Assembly (NCBI GenBank): GCA_001769385.1 | Contig: MEPB01000060.1 | Location: 47,448 to 111,447, forward strand | Reading direction: 5' to 3' | DNA: 64,000 bases | DNA from: Bacteroidetes bacterium RIFCSPLOWO2_12_FULL_35_15 | GTDB taxonomy: Bacteria; Bacteroidota; Bacteroidia; 2-12-FULL-35-15 | Shown: positions 8,524-16,632 of the stretch, one piece after another | Layout: every line of letters begins with the position of its first letter | How positions within the stretch are numbered: position 1 is the first letter of the stretch | Position numbers and translations under genes: made by a program | Notes under the pieces: generated by a model | Told to the model about the DNA's origin: nothing | Databases searched by the model: none | Seen by the model: the letters and a program-made list of their open reading frames with translations, nothing else

Positions 8524-9744
8524 CTATGATAATTGTTCGATGAATGTTTCAATTTTTGTTGTTGTTTGTCCTTCAGAATAAAAACGCAGATCACACAAAT
8601 CGCCTTCTATCACCAATGTTTCGATGCCCAATTCATTTTTTAATCTTAATGGCATTCCGAATCTCGAATTAGAATTACTGAAACATGTTTTTGCTTCATG
8701 AAAAATCATTCCTCCAATATTGAAATCTTTAATTAAACCTTTCAATATTTTTTCTTTGGCTCGTTCACTGCGATTGATAAAGATCTCTGTGTATGCTAAT
8801 GCACTTGACTCAAATGGATCTTTGGGATCAAAGGCGTCAAACACCCAGCTGTTGCAGTAAGTAGAGGCTACGACTGCCGCATTATTTGCAGCAAATAATT
8901 CCGACATCGGACGAAGTTTCCCCCAGATAGGCATTCCATCCCAATAGATACGGCACTTCTCCACTTCTAAAAAGCCAATTCCTTTTGTTACGTTATCTTC
9001 TAATTCTTTTAATAGAGTTGTATAATAATCCTTTGCCATTTGTGTTCCGCGTAAAACAACGATTGGTCCCATGTGAATGGTGGCATCAAAAAAGCTAATC
9101 GGAGAAGGTGATACGCGGGCTGTCCATAATACTTTTTTCCAAAGATCAGTTGCTTCCTTACTTAATCGAAGTGTTTCGCGAAATTTATCAATATCAAATT
9201 TTTGTCCGCTTGCTTTTTCACAAATCGGAATCAATGCTTTAAATTGTGCCGCAACATTTTCGATGGCTTCATTTGAAACTTCATCTACATAACGTGGTGG
9301 CTCAATCCCAAACACAGGGCAATTTTTTTCTTTTGCAAAATACTCAAACCAATCTTGCACCTCACGACACTGATTGGTATTATAAACGATCAAATCCGGT
9401 TTGGGTGGGCCTTCCAAGCCATAATGTTCAGTTAATGGAGTTTGTTTTTTTAAGTAGGATCCAACATCAGCAGTTAGATACGAACAAATTTCACTTGAAT
9501 AACCAAGCTTTGTGGCTTCAGGAATAAGGTCTGTTGCTGTGCGTGTTGCACCTAATAATGCTCCATGATTTTCCGGAAAGTGAACTTCAAACCCAAAGGA
9601 ACGAAGTAATTCAGCAGGCCCAACACTTGTACACCAGGCCATCTTTTTTGTGGTGTCTTTCATCCCAAGAAAATAATTTCCCATTATTTCCTTCATTATT
9701 TTTGCGGATTGTATTTTATAAGGTTTTTTAATTTCTTGTTCCAT
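8524..9744 (-). CDS. HgdB/BcrB-like 2-hydroxyacyl-CoA dehydratase/reductase subunit, second set
   Basis: A 406-residue protein of the BcrB/BcrC/HgdB family. Recognisable pieces are MAWCTSVGPAELLRSFGFEV (near 36-55), SEICSYLTADVGSYL, VYNTNQCREVQDWFEYF and HEAKTCFSNSNSRFG; the cysteines of these segments are the expected Fe-S ligands. Unlike class I benzoyl-CoA reductase (two such subunits) or 2-hydroxyglutaryl-CoA dehydratase (HgdA plus HgdB), only one such subunit is present here, with a single activase at 6595-7383. It could be a homodimeric double-cubane-type protein or a divergent reductase or dehydratase of the aromatic pathway. Family firm, reaction unknown. Confidence 0.78.
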   Translation of the reverse strand: MEQEIKKPYKIQSAKIMKEIMGNYFLGMKDTTKKMAWCTSVGPAELLRSFGFEVHFPENHGALLGATRTATDLIPEATKLGYSSEICSYLTADVGSYLKKQTPLTEHYGLEGPPKPDLIVYNTNQCREVQDWFEYFAKEKNCPVFGIEPPRYVDEVSNEAIENVAAQFKALIPICEKASGQKFDIDKFRETLRLSKEATDLWKKVLWTARVSPSPISFFDATIHMGPIVVLRGTQMAKDYYTTLLKELEDNVTKGIGFLEVEKCRIYWDGMPIWGKLRPMSELFAANNAAVVASTYCNSWVFDAFDPKDPFESSALAYTEIFINRSERAKEKILKGLIKDFNIGGMIFHEAKTCFSNSNSRFGMPLRLKNELGIETLVIEGDLCDLRFYSEGQTTTKIETFIEQLS

Positions 9745-9754
9745 TTTTATTTAG

Positions 9755-9845
9755 TATTGAGATATTAGTATTGAGATTTGAGACACTAGATATGAAATTG
9801 AGATTTTATAAACGGTCTCAATTCTCATATCTCACTACTCATATC
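9755..9845. repeat. Imperfect inverted element between operon genes
   Basis: Left part (ATTGAGATATTAGTATTGAG...) and right part (...CTCAATTCTCATATCTC) are largely complementary. It fills the 94-base gap between the acyl-CoA synthetase and HgdB-like genes and slightly enters the synthetase 3' end. Confidence 0.55.
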
Positions 9846-11989
9846 TTTATTCGTGCATCCACAACAAAAGCTTTATCTTCAAATGCCATGATCGGATTCA
9901 AGTCCATTTCTTCGATCATTGGCAGATCACTTACTAATTGTGATAATCGCTGAATGATTTCTATTACACTCGCTTTATGAATAGCTTTTTCACCACGCAC
10001 ACCATCCAATAATTTTGCTGCTTTTATTTTTGTAAGCATTTCGGTTGCTTCCACCTCAGTAACCGGTGCAATTTTAAATACCACATCTTTCAACACCTCC
10101 ACATAAATTCCACCAATACCAAACATTATTAAATGACCTAAGTCTTTTTTTGCACTCACTCCTGCAATTAATTCTCTTCCACCGGGAAGAAATTTTTGGA
10201 TAAAGAATTTCAGATCAGGTGCATTGAATTTAGTTTTCATCTTTTCTATCACGACACGCACCTCTTCTGCATTCTTCAAATTGATAGCTACTCCGCCCAG
10301 ATCACTTTTATGAACCAATGATTCAGCATCTGCTTTTACAACAACGGGGAAACCTATTTCAGAAGCGGCTTTCATGGCATCATCCGCTGAACTTGCTATG
10401 CGCCAATCAGCAACCGGAATTCCATATTGAGCCAACAACTTATATACTTGTGAAGAAGAAAGAAAAGATTTTCCTTCTTTTTTTGCTTCATTAATAATAG
10501 CAAGGGCATTTTCTTTTTTTACATCAGCAAAAATTTTTGCTTCACCAATATTCCTCGTACTAACCTGGTGATATTTATACAATGCACCAAGCGCTTTTGC
10601 TGCTGTTGTTGGGAAAGCATAACAAGGAACACCACCATCTTTCATAATCTTTGTTGTTACCTGATAACGTTCCATACTCAGGTTGGTCATAAAATTACAG
10701 ACGATAGGCTTCTTTTTCATCTTGTTCACTTCCACAATTTGTCGTGCTACTTCATCCGTATCCGTAAAAGGTGCGGTGACAAAATTTATATAGATCGAAT
10801 CAATATTTTCTTCATTCATCAATACATCTAAGGCACTTCTGAAATGTTGTCCGCCACCTGTTGCAACTACATCTATTGGATTATTGATACTAGCTTCAGG
10901 CAGCATGGTTGCTTTTAAAATTTCTTTTGCTTTTTCAGAAAGTTCCGGAAGTACCATGCCTGCACTTACTAATTCATCTGTTGCGATAACTGCAGGACCG
11001 CCTGTATTAGTAATAATTCCAACTCTGTTTCCTTTTGGAATGGGTTGTGTTGCAAATGCCATGGATGTCTGGCACATTTCTTCCTCATTATTAAATGCAA
11101 GGATCCCAATTTTTTCAAAAATTAGTTCTGTTGCAATATCCACACCTGCAAGTGAACCTGTATGTGAGGCAGCTGCTTTTGCCCCTTCTTCGGTGCGTCC
11201 GGCTTTCATAGCAAGAATTGGTTTTTTCTTCGCCACTACTTTCGCCACATCCATAAATTCTTTCGGATTAGAAAATCCTTCTGTATATAAAATGATGGCT
11301 TTTGTTCCTTCATCTTCACCATAATAATTTACTACATCAGGAATAGAAACATCGCATGCATTTCCGTTAGAAGCATACATGCGCATTCCAATATCAAGGT
11401 CAAATAAACTTTGCATAATGAATGCACCCACACCTCCGCTTAATGCAACAATAGATATAGAACCGGGTTTTGGAAATGTAAAAGTAAAATCACAATAGGC
11501 ATTGTAATCAGGATCGCAATTAATAATTCCCTGGCAATTTGGTCCGAAGATCCGTACACCATATTCTTTTGCTTTTGCAAGAAATGCTTTTTGCAGAGCC
11601 ATTCCTTCTTCACCCATTTCACTGAATCCGGCAGAATTGATGATCACAGATTTAATTCCTTTTTTTCCGCAATCTTCAATTATTTGTGGAACAAATTTGC
11701 TGGGGATAATAACATGTGCCGCATCAATATCATAAGGCACATCAAAAATTGTTGGATATGCTTTTATTCCTCTTATTTCCGGTTCTTTTGGGTTTATAGG
11801 ATAGATAGGACCTTTATAACCAAAATGCACTAAGTTTTTTATGATCACATTTCCGATGGAAAGTTCTTTGGAGGAGGCGCCAATAATAGCAATTGATTTT
11901 GGCTTAAATAATGAATCCAATTCGTGAATTGATTTTTTTTCTTTTTGTTTTACTTCTGCTTCCATAATTTTTTCAAATTTTAATCCCAA
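9839..11989 (-). CDS. Acyl-CoA synthetase, ADP(NDP)-forming
   Basis: A 716-residue fusion of the alpha and beta parts of NDP-forming acyl-CoA synthetase. The order is CoA-binding Rossmann domain (FKPKSIAIIGASSKELSIG near 28-46), succinyl-CoA-ligase-like domain with the phosphohistidine region AASHTGSLAG (near 275), and ATP-grasp domain (about 490-716) with VVKADAESLVHKSDLGGVA. These enzymes interconvert acid + CoA + ATP with acyl-CoA + ADP + Pi. In this operon it may activate benzoate (or another aromatic acid) at the cost of one ATP bond, or run backwards to recover ATP from an acyl-CoA product. The substrate is not decidable from sequence. First Met could alternatively be at residue 9 (MEAEVKQ). 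Confidence 0.87.
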   Translation of the reverse strand: MGLKFEKIMEAEVKQKEKKSIHELDSLFKPKSIAIIGASSKELSIGNVIIKNLVHFGYKGPIYPINPKEPEIRGIKAYPTIFDVPYDIDAAHVIIPSKFVPQIIEDCGKKGIKSVIINSAGFSEMGEEGMALQKAFLAKAKEYGVRIFGPNCQGIINCDPDYNAYCDFTFTFPKPGSISIVALSGGVGAFIMQSLFDLDIGMRMYASNGNACDVSIPDVVNYYGEDEGTKAIILYTEGFSNPKEFMDVAKVVAKKKPILAMKAGRTEEGAKAAASHTGSLAGVDIATELIFEKIGILAFNNEEEMCQTSMAFATQPIPKGNRVGIITNTGGPAVIATDELVSAGMVLPELSEKAKEILKATMLPEASINNPIDVVATGGGQHFRSALDVLMNEENIDSIYINFVTAPFTDTDEVARQIVEVNKMKKKPIVCNFMTNLSMERYQVTTKIMKDGGVPCYAFPTTAAKALGALYKYHQVSTRNIGEAKIFADVKKENALAIINEAKKEGKSFLSSSQVYKLLAQYGIPVADWRIASSADDAMKAASEIGFPVVVKADAESLVHKSDLGGVAINLKNAEEVRVVIEKMKTKFNAPDLKFFIQKFLPGGRELIAGVSAKKDLGHLIMFGIGGIYVEVLKDVVFKIAPVTEVEATEMLTKIKAAKLLDGVRGEKAIHKASVIEIIQRLSQLVSDLPMIEEMDLNPIMAFEDKAFVVDARIKI

Positions 11990-12043
11990 GGGGACTTAAT
12001 ATTAGGCTTTATATAAGTTAATTCGTAACATGATCAACCGCAC

Positions 12044-12097
12044 TTTCTCGACAAGCTCGAAATGACTGCGCGTGGTCATTTCGAGCTTGTCGAGAAA
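12044..12097. repeat. Perfect inverted repeat, 23-nt arms
   Basis: Arms 12044-12066 and 12075-12097 are exactly complementary (TTTCTCGACAAGCTCGAAAT...) around an 8-base loop. It lies in the 205-base gap between the ADP-forming synthetase and the small ANL-like gene. It belongs to the TCGA-rich dispersed hairpin elements of this genome, not to any gene. Confidence 0.9.
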
Positions 12098-12194
12098 ATT
12101 GTGTGGAAGCATTTTTAACTCTAATTTCGTTGTAAACATAGGATGTACTTTAACTTATATAAAAGTCCTTTTATAGAAATTTATTTTGAGAACT

Positions 12195-12725
12195 TTAAAT
12201 TTCTACAATTAAAAAATTTTTAATTTTTGAAAATTTTTGTCCGATCAGGCAGTTAGCATCATTCAAACAGCCTGTTAAACATTTATTCAATTCGTCCATA
12301 TCTCTTGGACAAAAACATCCGTCCAGTGGGGAAATGTTATACTCCGGACGTTCTAACTGGTGATTGGGAAATAGAAATGCAACAGGAGAATCCTCTCCTG
12401 CCCCAACCAGAATGGTTGAAGAAATATAATGACATTTACCCTCTATTAAGACCTTCATTTCTGAAGTGACCACCTGATCAGCAGTTGACAAAAATCCTGA
12501 CTGTTTAATTTCATCAAGAACAAATTTTCCTGATTCAAATCTTCCGTACACAGAAGTACAAAACCATCCATCCGGTGTAAATGAATCTTTAGTCAGTTTT
12601 TGATCTTTATAAAAATCAAAAAAAGCGTCCGGCACTTTGACTTGTATTTCACCGTCATCAGCCAAACGCCCTTTTACGTTCTGAACTAAACTTCCTAACT
12701 GATTATTTTTTCCAAGAGTTTGCAT
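12195..12725 (-). CDS. Stand-alone C-terminal domain of an ANL (AMP-forming) acyl-CoA synthetase
   Basis: The 176-residue product aligns by eye with the last third of long-chain-type AMP-forming acyl-CoA synthetases. GEIQVKVPDAFFDFYKDQ (26-43) corresponds to GEI.V.GPNV..GYYK, LTKDSFTPDGWFCTSVYGRF to the conserved hinge motif (DGWF.TGD.G), and ISSTILVGAGEDSPVAFLFP plus the closing KIKNFLIVEI to the ...VVGDGRP.L.ALIVP...I..F.L... tail. The canonical TGD is changed to TSV and the catalytic KK/RK region is weak (DEIKQSG). No adenylation N-domain is encoded nearby. Five Cys (FC, KC, GC, NC and others) are clustered at the end. It probably has a structural or regulatory role beside the ADP-forming synthetase. 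Confidence 0.65.
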   Translation of the reverse strand: MQTLGKNNQLGSLVQNVKGRLADDGEIQVKVPDAFFDFYKDQKLTKDSFTPDGWFCTSVYGRFESGKFVLDEIKQSGFLSTADQVVTSEMKVLIEGKCHYISSTILVGAGEDSPVAFLFPNHQLERPEYNISPLDGCFCPRDMDELNKCLTGCLNDANCLIGQKFSKIKNFLIVEI

Positions 12726-12795
12726 CTTATTTAAATTTCACATTCCCAACGCATATACAGTTTTTTATAAATAATACCATCACACTTATAAATTC

Positions 12796-12823
12796 GTTGT
12801 CACCCTGAGTTTATCGAAGGGCG
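12796..12823. repeat. Single arm of dispersed TCGA-type element
   Basis: TTGTCACCCTGAGTTTATCG and flanks, in the gap between bcrD and the ANL-like gene, resembles the arms seen at 51728 and 62150. No partner arm is visible next to it. Confidence 0.4.
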
Positions 12824-12874
12824 TATTTCATACATTCGTAAACAGTCGTATTTCGTTGATTTGTATTTCGTAAA

Positions 12875-13714
12875 TTATACTGCTACCGCTTTCTTTTCTT
12901 TTAATTTCAGATGACGGAATCCACCCCAAAGTGCTGCTCCAATAGCTCCTGCATAAATTGCATCCGGATGTGTTTTGATGATGAATTTTTTTCCTGTTTC
13001 AGCCAATTGTTCTTCAATTGCCTGCATCATTCCTTTGTTAAGTGCCATACCTCCTGTTAACATAATAGGAGATTCTCCTTTTAATGAACTGATCAATTTA
13101 ATGATACGTCCTGCAATAGAGATATGAATTCCTTTAATAATATTCGGAGTAGTGATACCGCGGGACACCATATTGATAACATCTGTTTCAGCCAAAACAG
13201 CGCAAATGCCGGAAGAAACTTCAGGAGCCTGAGCTTGTAAAGAAACGTCACCAACTTCTTCAATAGATAATCCAAGGTAACGTGAAATATTTTCAACAAA
13301 CTGTCCGGAACCGGAAGCACATTGTCCCGTCATTTTATAATCCTGAACACGGGCATCTTCTGTGATTTTAACTGCACGTACAAATAATGCACCCATGTCC
13401 ACTACTGTTTTTGTTTCAGGAAAAAAGAAGTTAGCTCCTTTGGCATGTGTTGTCATTCCATAGAAATGGCCACGCTTACGTTTCACCATATCGCCTTCAC
13501 CTGTTGAAGCTAAATATGCAACTTCTTCATATTTTAAATTATGCTTTTCAAGCATAGTGTTTATCATTTCATCCGCCAATTGTGTCGGATTACGTTTCCT
13601 GATCTTTTCGGTTTGTTTGTCAATTATTTTTGGGTTATTCGAATAATCGATCAGCACCAATTTTATAAAATTGCTACCTACATCAATCCCCATCGTATAA
13701 AATGAATTTTCCAT
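12875..13714 (-). CDS. bcrD: Benzoyl-CoA reductase ATPase subunit D
   Basis: Smaller ATPase subunit (279 residues) of class I benzoyl-CoA reductase. The N-terminal loop is MGIDVGSNFIKLVLID (8-23). The [4Fe-4S] cluster shared with BcrA is bound by Cys in GQCASGSGQFVE (near 131) and GICAVLAETDVI (near 171), and MLTGGMALNKGM is the C-terminal nucleotide motif. It follows bcrA with a 90-base gap holding a hairpin. With BcrA it couples ATP hydrolysis to electron transfer onto BcrBC for two-electron dearomatisation of benzoyl-CoA. The gene order C-B-A-D and the unequal A/D sizes resemble the Thauera/Rhodopseudomonas subtype more than the Azoarcus bzd type. Confidence 0.9.
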   Translation of the reverse strand: MENSFYTMGIDVGSNFIKLVLIDYSNNPKIIDKQTEKIRKRNPTQLADEMINTMLEKHNLKYEEVAYLASTGEGDMVKRKRGHFYGMTTHAKGANFFFPETKTVVDMGALFVRAVKITEDARVQDYKMTGQCASGSGQFVENISRYLGLSIEEVGDVSLQAQAPEVSSGICAVLAETDVINMVSRGITTPNIIKGIHISIAGRIIKLISSLKGESPIMLTGGMALNKGMMQAIEEQLAETGKKFIIKTHPDAIYAGAIGAALWGGFRHLKLKEKKAVAV

Positions 13715-13767
13715 TTGTTGTATAATTAAACGTTGTTTTTTTAAATCCTGTTTTTTTCTGTGCTTTT

Positions 13768-13800
13768 ACCCCTGTCAGAGTTTGAAACCCTGACAGGGGT
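13768..13800. repeat. Hairpin element in bcrA-bcrD gap
   Basis: ACCCCTGTCAG (13768-13778) pairs exactly with CTGACAGGGGT (13790-13800), with GTTTGAAAC at the tip. It could act as an RNA stabiliser or processing signal between bcrA and bcrD. No U-run follows in the minus-strand direction, so it is not a classical terminator. Confidence 0.8.
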
Positions 13801-13804
13801 AATT

Positions 13805-15226
13805 TTAAGCGTTCTCTGCTGTTTTTTTAGCGGAAGGAAGATCTGCTTTGATGTTTCTTCTTGCGAACATTGCTCCACCTAAAGCGCCCATAAAAATTGA
13901 ATCGGTATGGATATTGATTTTTATTTTATCACCATAATTTTCTTTTACTAATTGTCCTAGGTATTTAATTACTGCAGGATTTCTGGCAACACCACCGGTA
14001 AAAGTAAATTCGTTATAAACACCGCCTGAACGGGCAATTAAAGACATGGCGCGCATGATGATGGCTTTGTGTAAGCCACCCAAAATATCTTCACGTTTTT
14101 CACCAAGATTGGTTAATTCGCGTAATTCAGCCCCTGCAAATACCGTACAGGTAGAACAGATCGTTACTTCCTTTTCGGCTTTCATCGCCATTGGCCCTAG
14201 TTCATTTACAGTGATACTCATTTCGTCTGCAATGTATCCAAGGTAACGGCCACAACCTGCCGCACAACGGTCATTCATCTGGAAGCTGGTTACCAAACCA
14301 TATTTATCCACCTGGATCGCTTTTGTATCTTGTCCGCCAATATCCAGCACAGTACGTGTTTCAGGGAAAATAGCATGTGCTCCGAAAGCATGACAAAGAA
14401 TTTCAGAACGGATGCAATCCTGAGGGAAAGGTAATAATGCGCGACCATAACCGGTTCCGGTCATGTTAGCAATATTGAATTCAAGATCAGTTATTTCGTC
14501 AATGTGTGAACGAAGCGATTCAGAAACAGTATCGAAATTTCCTTTCAATAAATTTAATTCCGCATCAAAGTTTACACTTTTTGAATCAGCTACAGAATCC
14601 GGTAAATTTTTATATTTTACTTCCAATTCTTCCATTGCTTTGTAAACAAGTTCCTTAAAGTTGAACTCGATGATCTGATTTTCTGCAGGGCTGATGCTCT
14701 TGTCCCAAACAATCATCAATGGCTCAAACAAAGCCATTCCCAATTTATTTACTTCTTCGTTGTATTGTTCAGAAACGATGTCGCGGAAGAATTGATTTTT
14801 AGCCCCAAGGTTATTATACAAATATTCGTGCTTGATCCTTGGTTTAAATGTTTTACGGATGGTACGTAAATGACCCAGGATTTCTTCCTGTTGTTTTGCA
14901 TCCGTGAAAAAGGTTTTGCAGGTTTTCAATAATTCTTCACCTAGTCGATCCAGACGAACTTTAAATTGCTCGTATTGAAAAACACTTTCTAAGTCGGTGA
15001 TGTATTTTTTGTATTCCGGCTTTGCTTTAATCTCCTCTTCTAATTTTCGTTGTAAGATGGAAAAACGAGCGTTATAAATTGCTTCGTCACGTGCAATGTC
15101 AGCTGCAACGGAATAATTAGCACGCGTATTGGTAATTCCGCGCCCAATAATCTCATCCTTTTCATTGATGATTACCGCTTTTGATGTTGTTGAACCTAAG
15201 TCAACTCCAAGATAATATTTGTTCAT
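13805..15226 (-). CDS. bcrA: Benzoyl-CoA reductase ATPase subunit A
   Basis: Large ATPase subunit, 473 residues, about 30 longer than the known BcrA/BadF proteins as I remember them. Motifs: YYLGVDLGSTTSKAVI (4-19), TGTGYGRALLPF, DIGGQDTKAIQVD, cluster Cys in NDRCAAGCGRYLG (near 320) and CSTCTVFAGAELREL (near 355), and FTGGVARNPAVIKYLG. Between the first and second nucleotide motifs (about 45-235) lies a mostly helical, charged insertion characteristic of the large subunit. It forms the ATP-hydrolysing electron activator with BcrD. It lies 27 bases after bcrB, so the genes are certainly co-transcribed. Confidence 0.92.
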   Translation of the reverse strand: MNKYYLGVDLGSTTSKAVIINEKDEIIGRGITNTRANYSVAADIARDEAIYNARFSILQRKLEEEIKAKPEYKKYITDLESVFQYEQFKVRLDRLGEELLKTCKTFFTDAKQQEEILGHLRTIRKTFKPRIKHEYLYNNLGAKNQFFRDIVSEQYNEEVNKLGMALFEPLMIVWDKSISPAENQIIEFNFKELVYKAMEELEVKYKNLPDSVADSKSVNFDAELNLLKGNFDTVSESLRSHIDEITDLEFNIANMTGTGYGRALLPFPQDCIRSEILCHAFGAHAIFPETRTVLDIGGQDTKAIQVDKYGLVTSFQMNDRCAAGCGRYLGYIADEMSITVNELGPMAMKAEKEVTICSTCTVFAGAELRELTNLGEKREDILGGLHKAIIMRAMSLIARSGGVYNEFTFTGGVARNPAVIKYLGQLVKENYGDKIKINIHTDSIFMGALGGAMFARRNIKADLPSAKKTAENA

Positions 15227-15253
15227 CGTTTTATTTTTCTAGATGTTGGTTAA

Positions 15254-16555
15254 TTATTTTACAGCCTCTTCCTGCGCTAAAATTGTTTTGCGTTGCTCTA
15301 ACATTTGGAAGTAAGACTCCAAACGGTTTTTAATATTCGCATACGAGAAATAACGTGGGTCAACCAAGTCAGATTCAATAAATCCAACAGGAACACCGGT
15401 ACGTTGTTCAATTTCACGCATGATCATCAATTGGCCTGCTGAGAAAGAGTTACAGCTCTTGATGGAGTTAATCAAAAATCCATCTGCTTTGTATTCTCTC
15501 ACATATTTTTCGATCAGATCAACACGTTGAGGCAAGTTCATATTTGTATAAACACTCATGCAATATTTTGCTAAACTTTCTAAGGGTTCAGAAGGATCGT
15601 GACGGAAACCAAGATCATAACAACCTCCAACTTTGGTATAAGTTGATGCAACAATGATGGCACCCATATCATAAAATATTTTCCAGAATTCGCGGAAGTT
15701 GGTCCAGTTTGGAGGTCCTTCAATTACTAATCTGAAACGCTCTTCTTTCAATTCACCTTCAGGAGTGACAGGACCAAGTCCCAATCGCATACGCTCTTGC
15801 ACCTCGTTCCATAATTCCTGATAATAAACTACTGCTTCTTTAGTTCCTCTGAAAGCCGTAAAAATCGGTCCGATGTAATAAACACCTGCAAAATAGGCAT
15901 CAATAGGAGTCGGAACAGTTTTCGCGCTTTCTAAAATTTTCACTAACAGATCTTCTGCTTTAGCAGAATCAACCATCATATTCGAAAGACGTTTCATGTC
16001 AAACTTTTTGCCCGACACTTGTTCCATTTTAGGAATCACATCTTCCTGCAATTGTTTTACCATGTAGGTGATCTGGTCTTGTGTGATAACACCATCTTCC
16101 TGATAAGGCGTATGAAGCATGGCAACAGGAACGCCCGGATATAAACGTTCTAAATTTTCGAACCATTTCAAAAATGTAAAACAACCGGTATAACTTAATA
16201 ATAATAAATCAGGTGGTGGAAGTTGTTCACCTGTTGGCCCGATGTTGCCTTTCAGCATCATACCGATATCACATTTTACGTATGTACACACATCTTCAGA
16301 GAATCCAATCTTTTCAGCCTCCTTGATATACTCACCGGATTTTTTACGCATACCGGATTGTAATGCATTGATCTCAGGATATACAGGCAACATATCAAAA
16401 GATAAGATCAATTCTGTAAGATTACCGGGAACAAATGTATATACTACCTTTTTTCCCAATTCTTTTGCCATACTTAATTCTTTGAATTGTTTGGAAAGCA
16501 TTTCCTTTTGAAGGTTCATGCTTTTTTCTTTTATTGCTTCTACTGGTTCAGCCAT
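15254..16555 (-). CDS. bcrB: Benzoyl-CoA reductase catalytic subunit B
   Basis: A 433-residue member of the 2-hydroxyacyl-CoA dehydratase D-component family, and one of the two subunits carrying the active-site Fe-S clusters. Typical segments: VVYTFVPGNLTELILSFDML (38-57), DVCTYVKCDIGMMLKG, SYTGCFTFLKWFENL, FINSIKSCNSFSAGQL and SDLVDPRYFSYANIKNRLES. Cysteines in these segments are the predicted cluster ligands. The order directly after bcrC and before bcrA, and the length, match BcrB/BadE. It acts in the cytoplasm as BcrB-BcrC, receiving electrons from BcrAD. Confidence 0.92.
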   Translation of the reverse strand: MAEPVEAIKEKSMNLQKEMLSKQFKELSMAKELGKKVVYTFVPGNLTELILSFDMLPVYPEINALQSGMRKKSGEYIKEAEKIGFSEDVCTYVKCDIGMMLKGNIGPTGEQLPPPDLLLLSYTGCFTFLKWFENLERLYPGVPVAMLHTPYQEDGVITQDQITYMVKQLQEDVIPKMEQVSGKKFDMKRLSNMMVDSAKAEDLLVKILESAKTVPTPIDAYFAGVYYIGPIFTAFRGTKEAVVYYQELWNEVQERMRLGLGPVTPEGELKEERFRLVIEGPPNWTNFREFWKIFYDMGAIIVASTYTKVGGCYDLGFRHDPSEPLESLAKYCMSVYTNMNLPQRVDLIEKYVREYKADGFLINSIKSCNSFSAGQLMIMREIEQRTGVPVGFIESDLVDPRYFSYANIKNRLESYFQMLEQRKTILAQEEAVK

Positions 16556-16559
16556 TTTA

Positions 16560-16592
16560 TAATTGATAATTAATAATTGATAATTAATAATT
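16560..16592. repeat. Short A/T tandem repeat
   Basis: AATTGATAATTAATAATTGAT repeated with period about 16 in the bcrC-bcrB gap. It is simple-sequence filler and makes a weak stem. Confidence 0.6.
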
Positions 16593-16632
16593 TTGTTTTC
16601 TCAAATCTCAAGTCTTACCTCTCAAATCTTCT

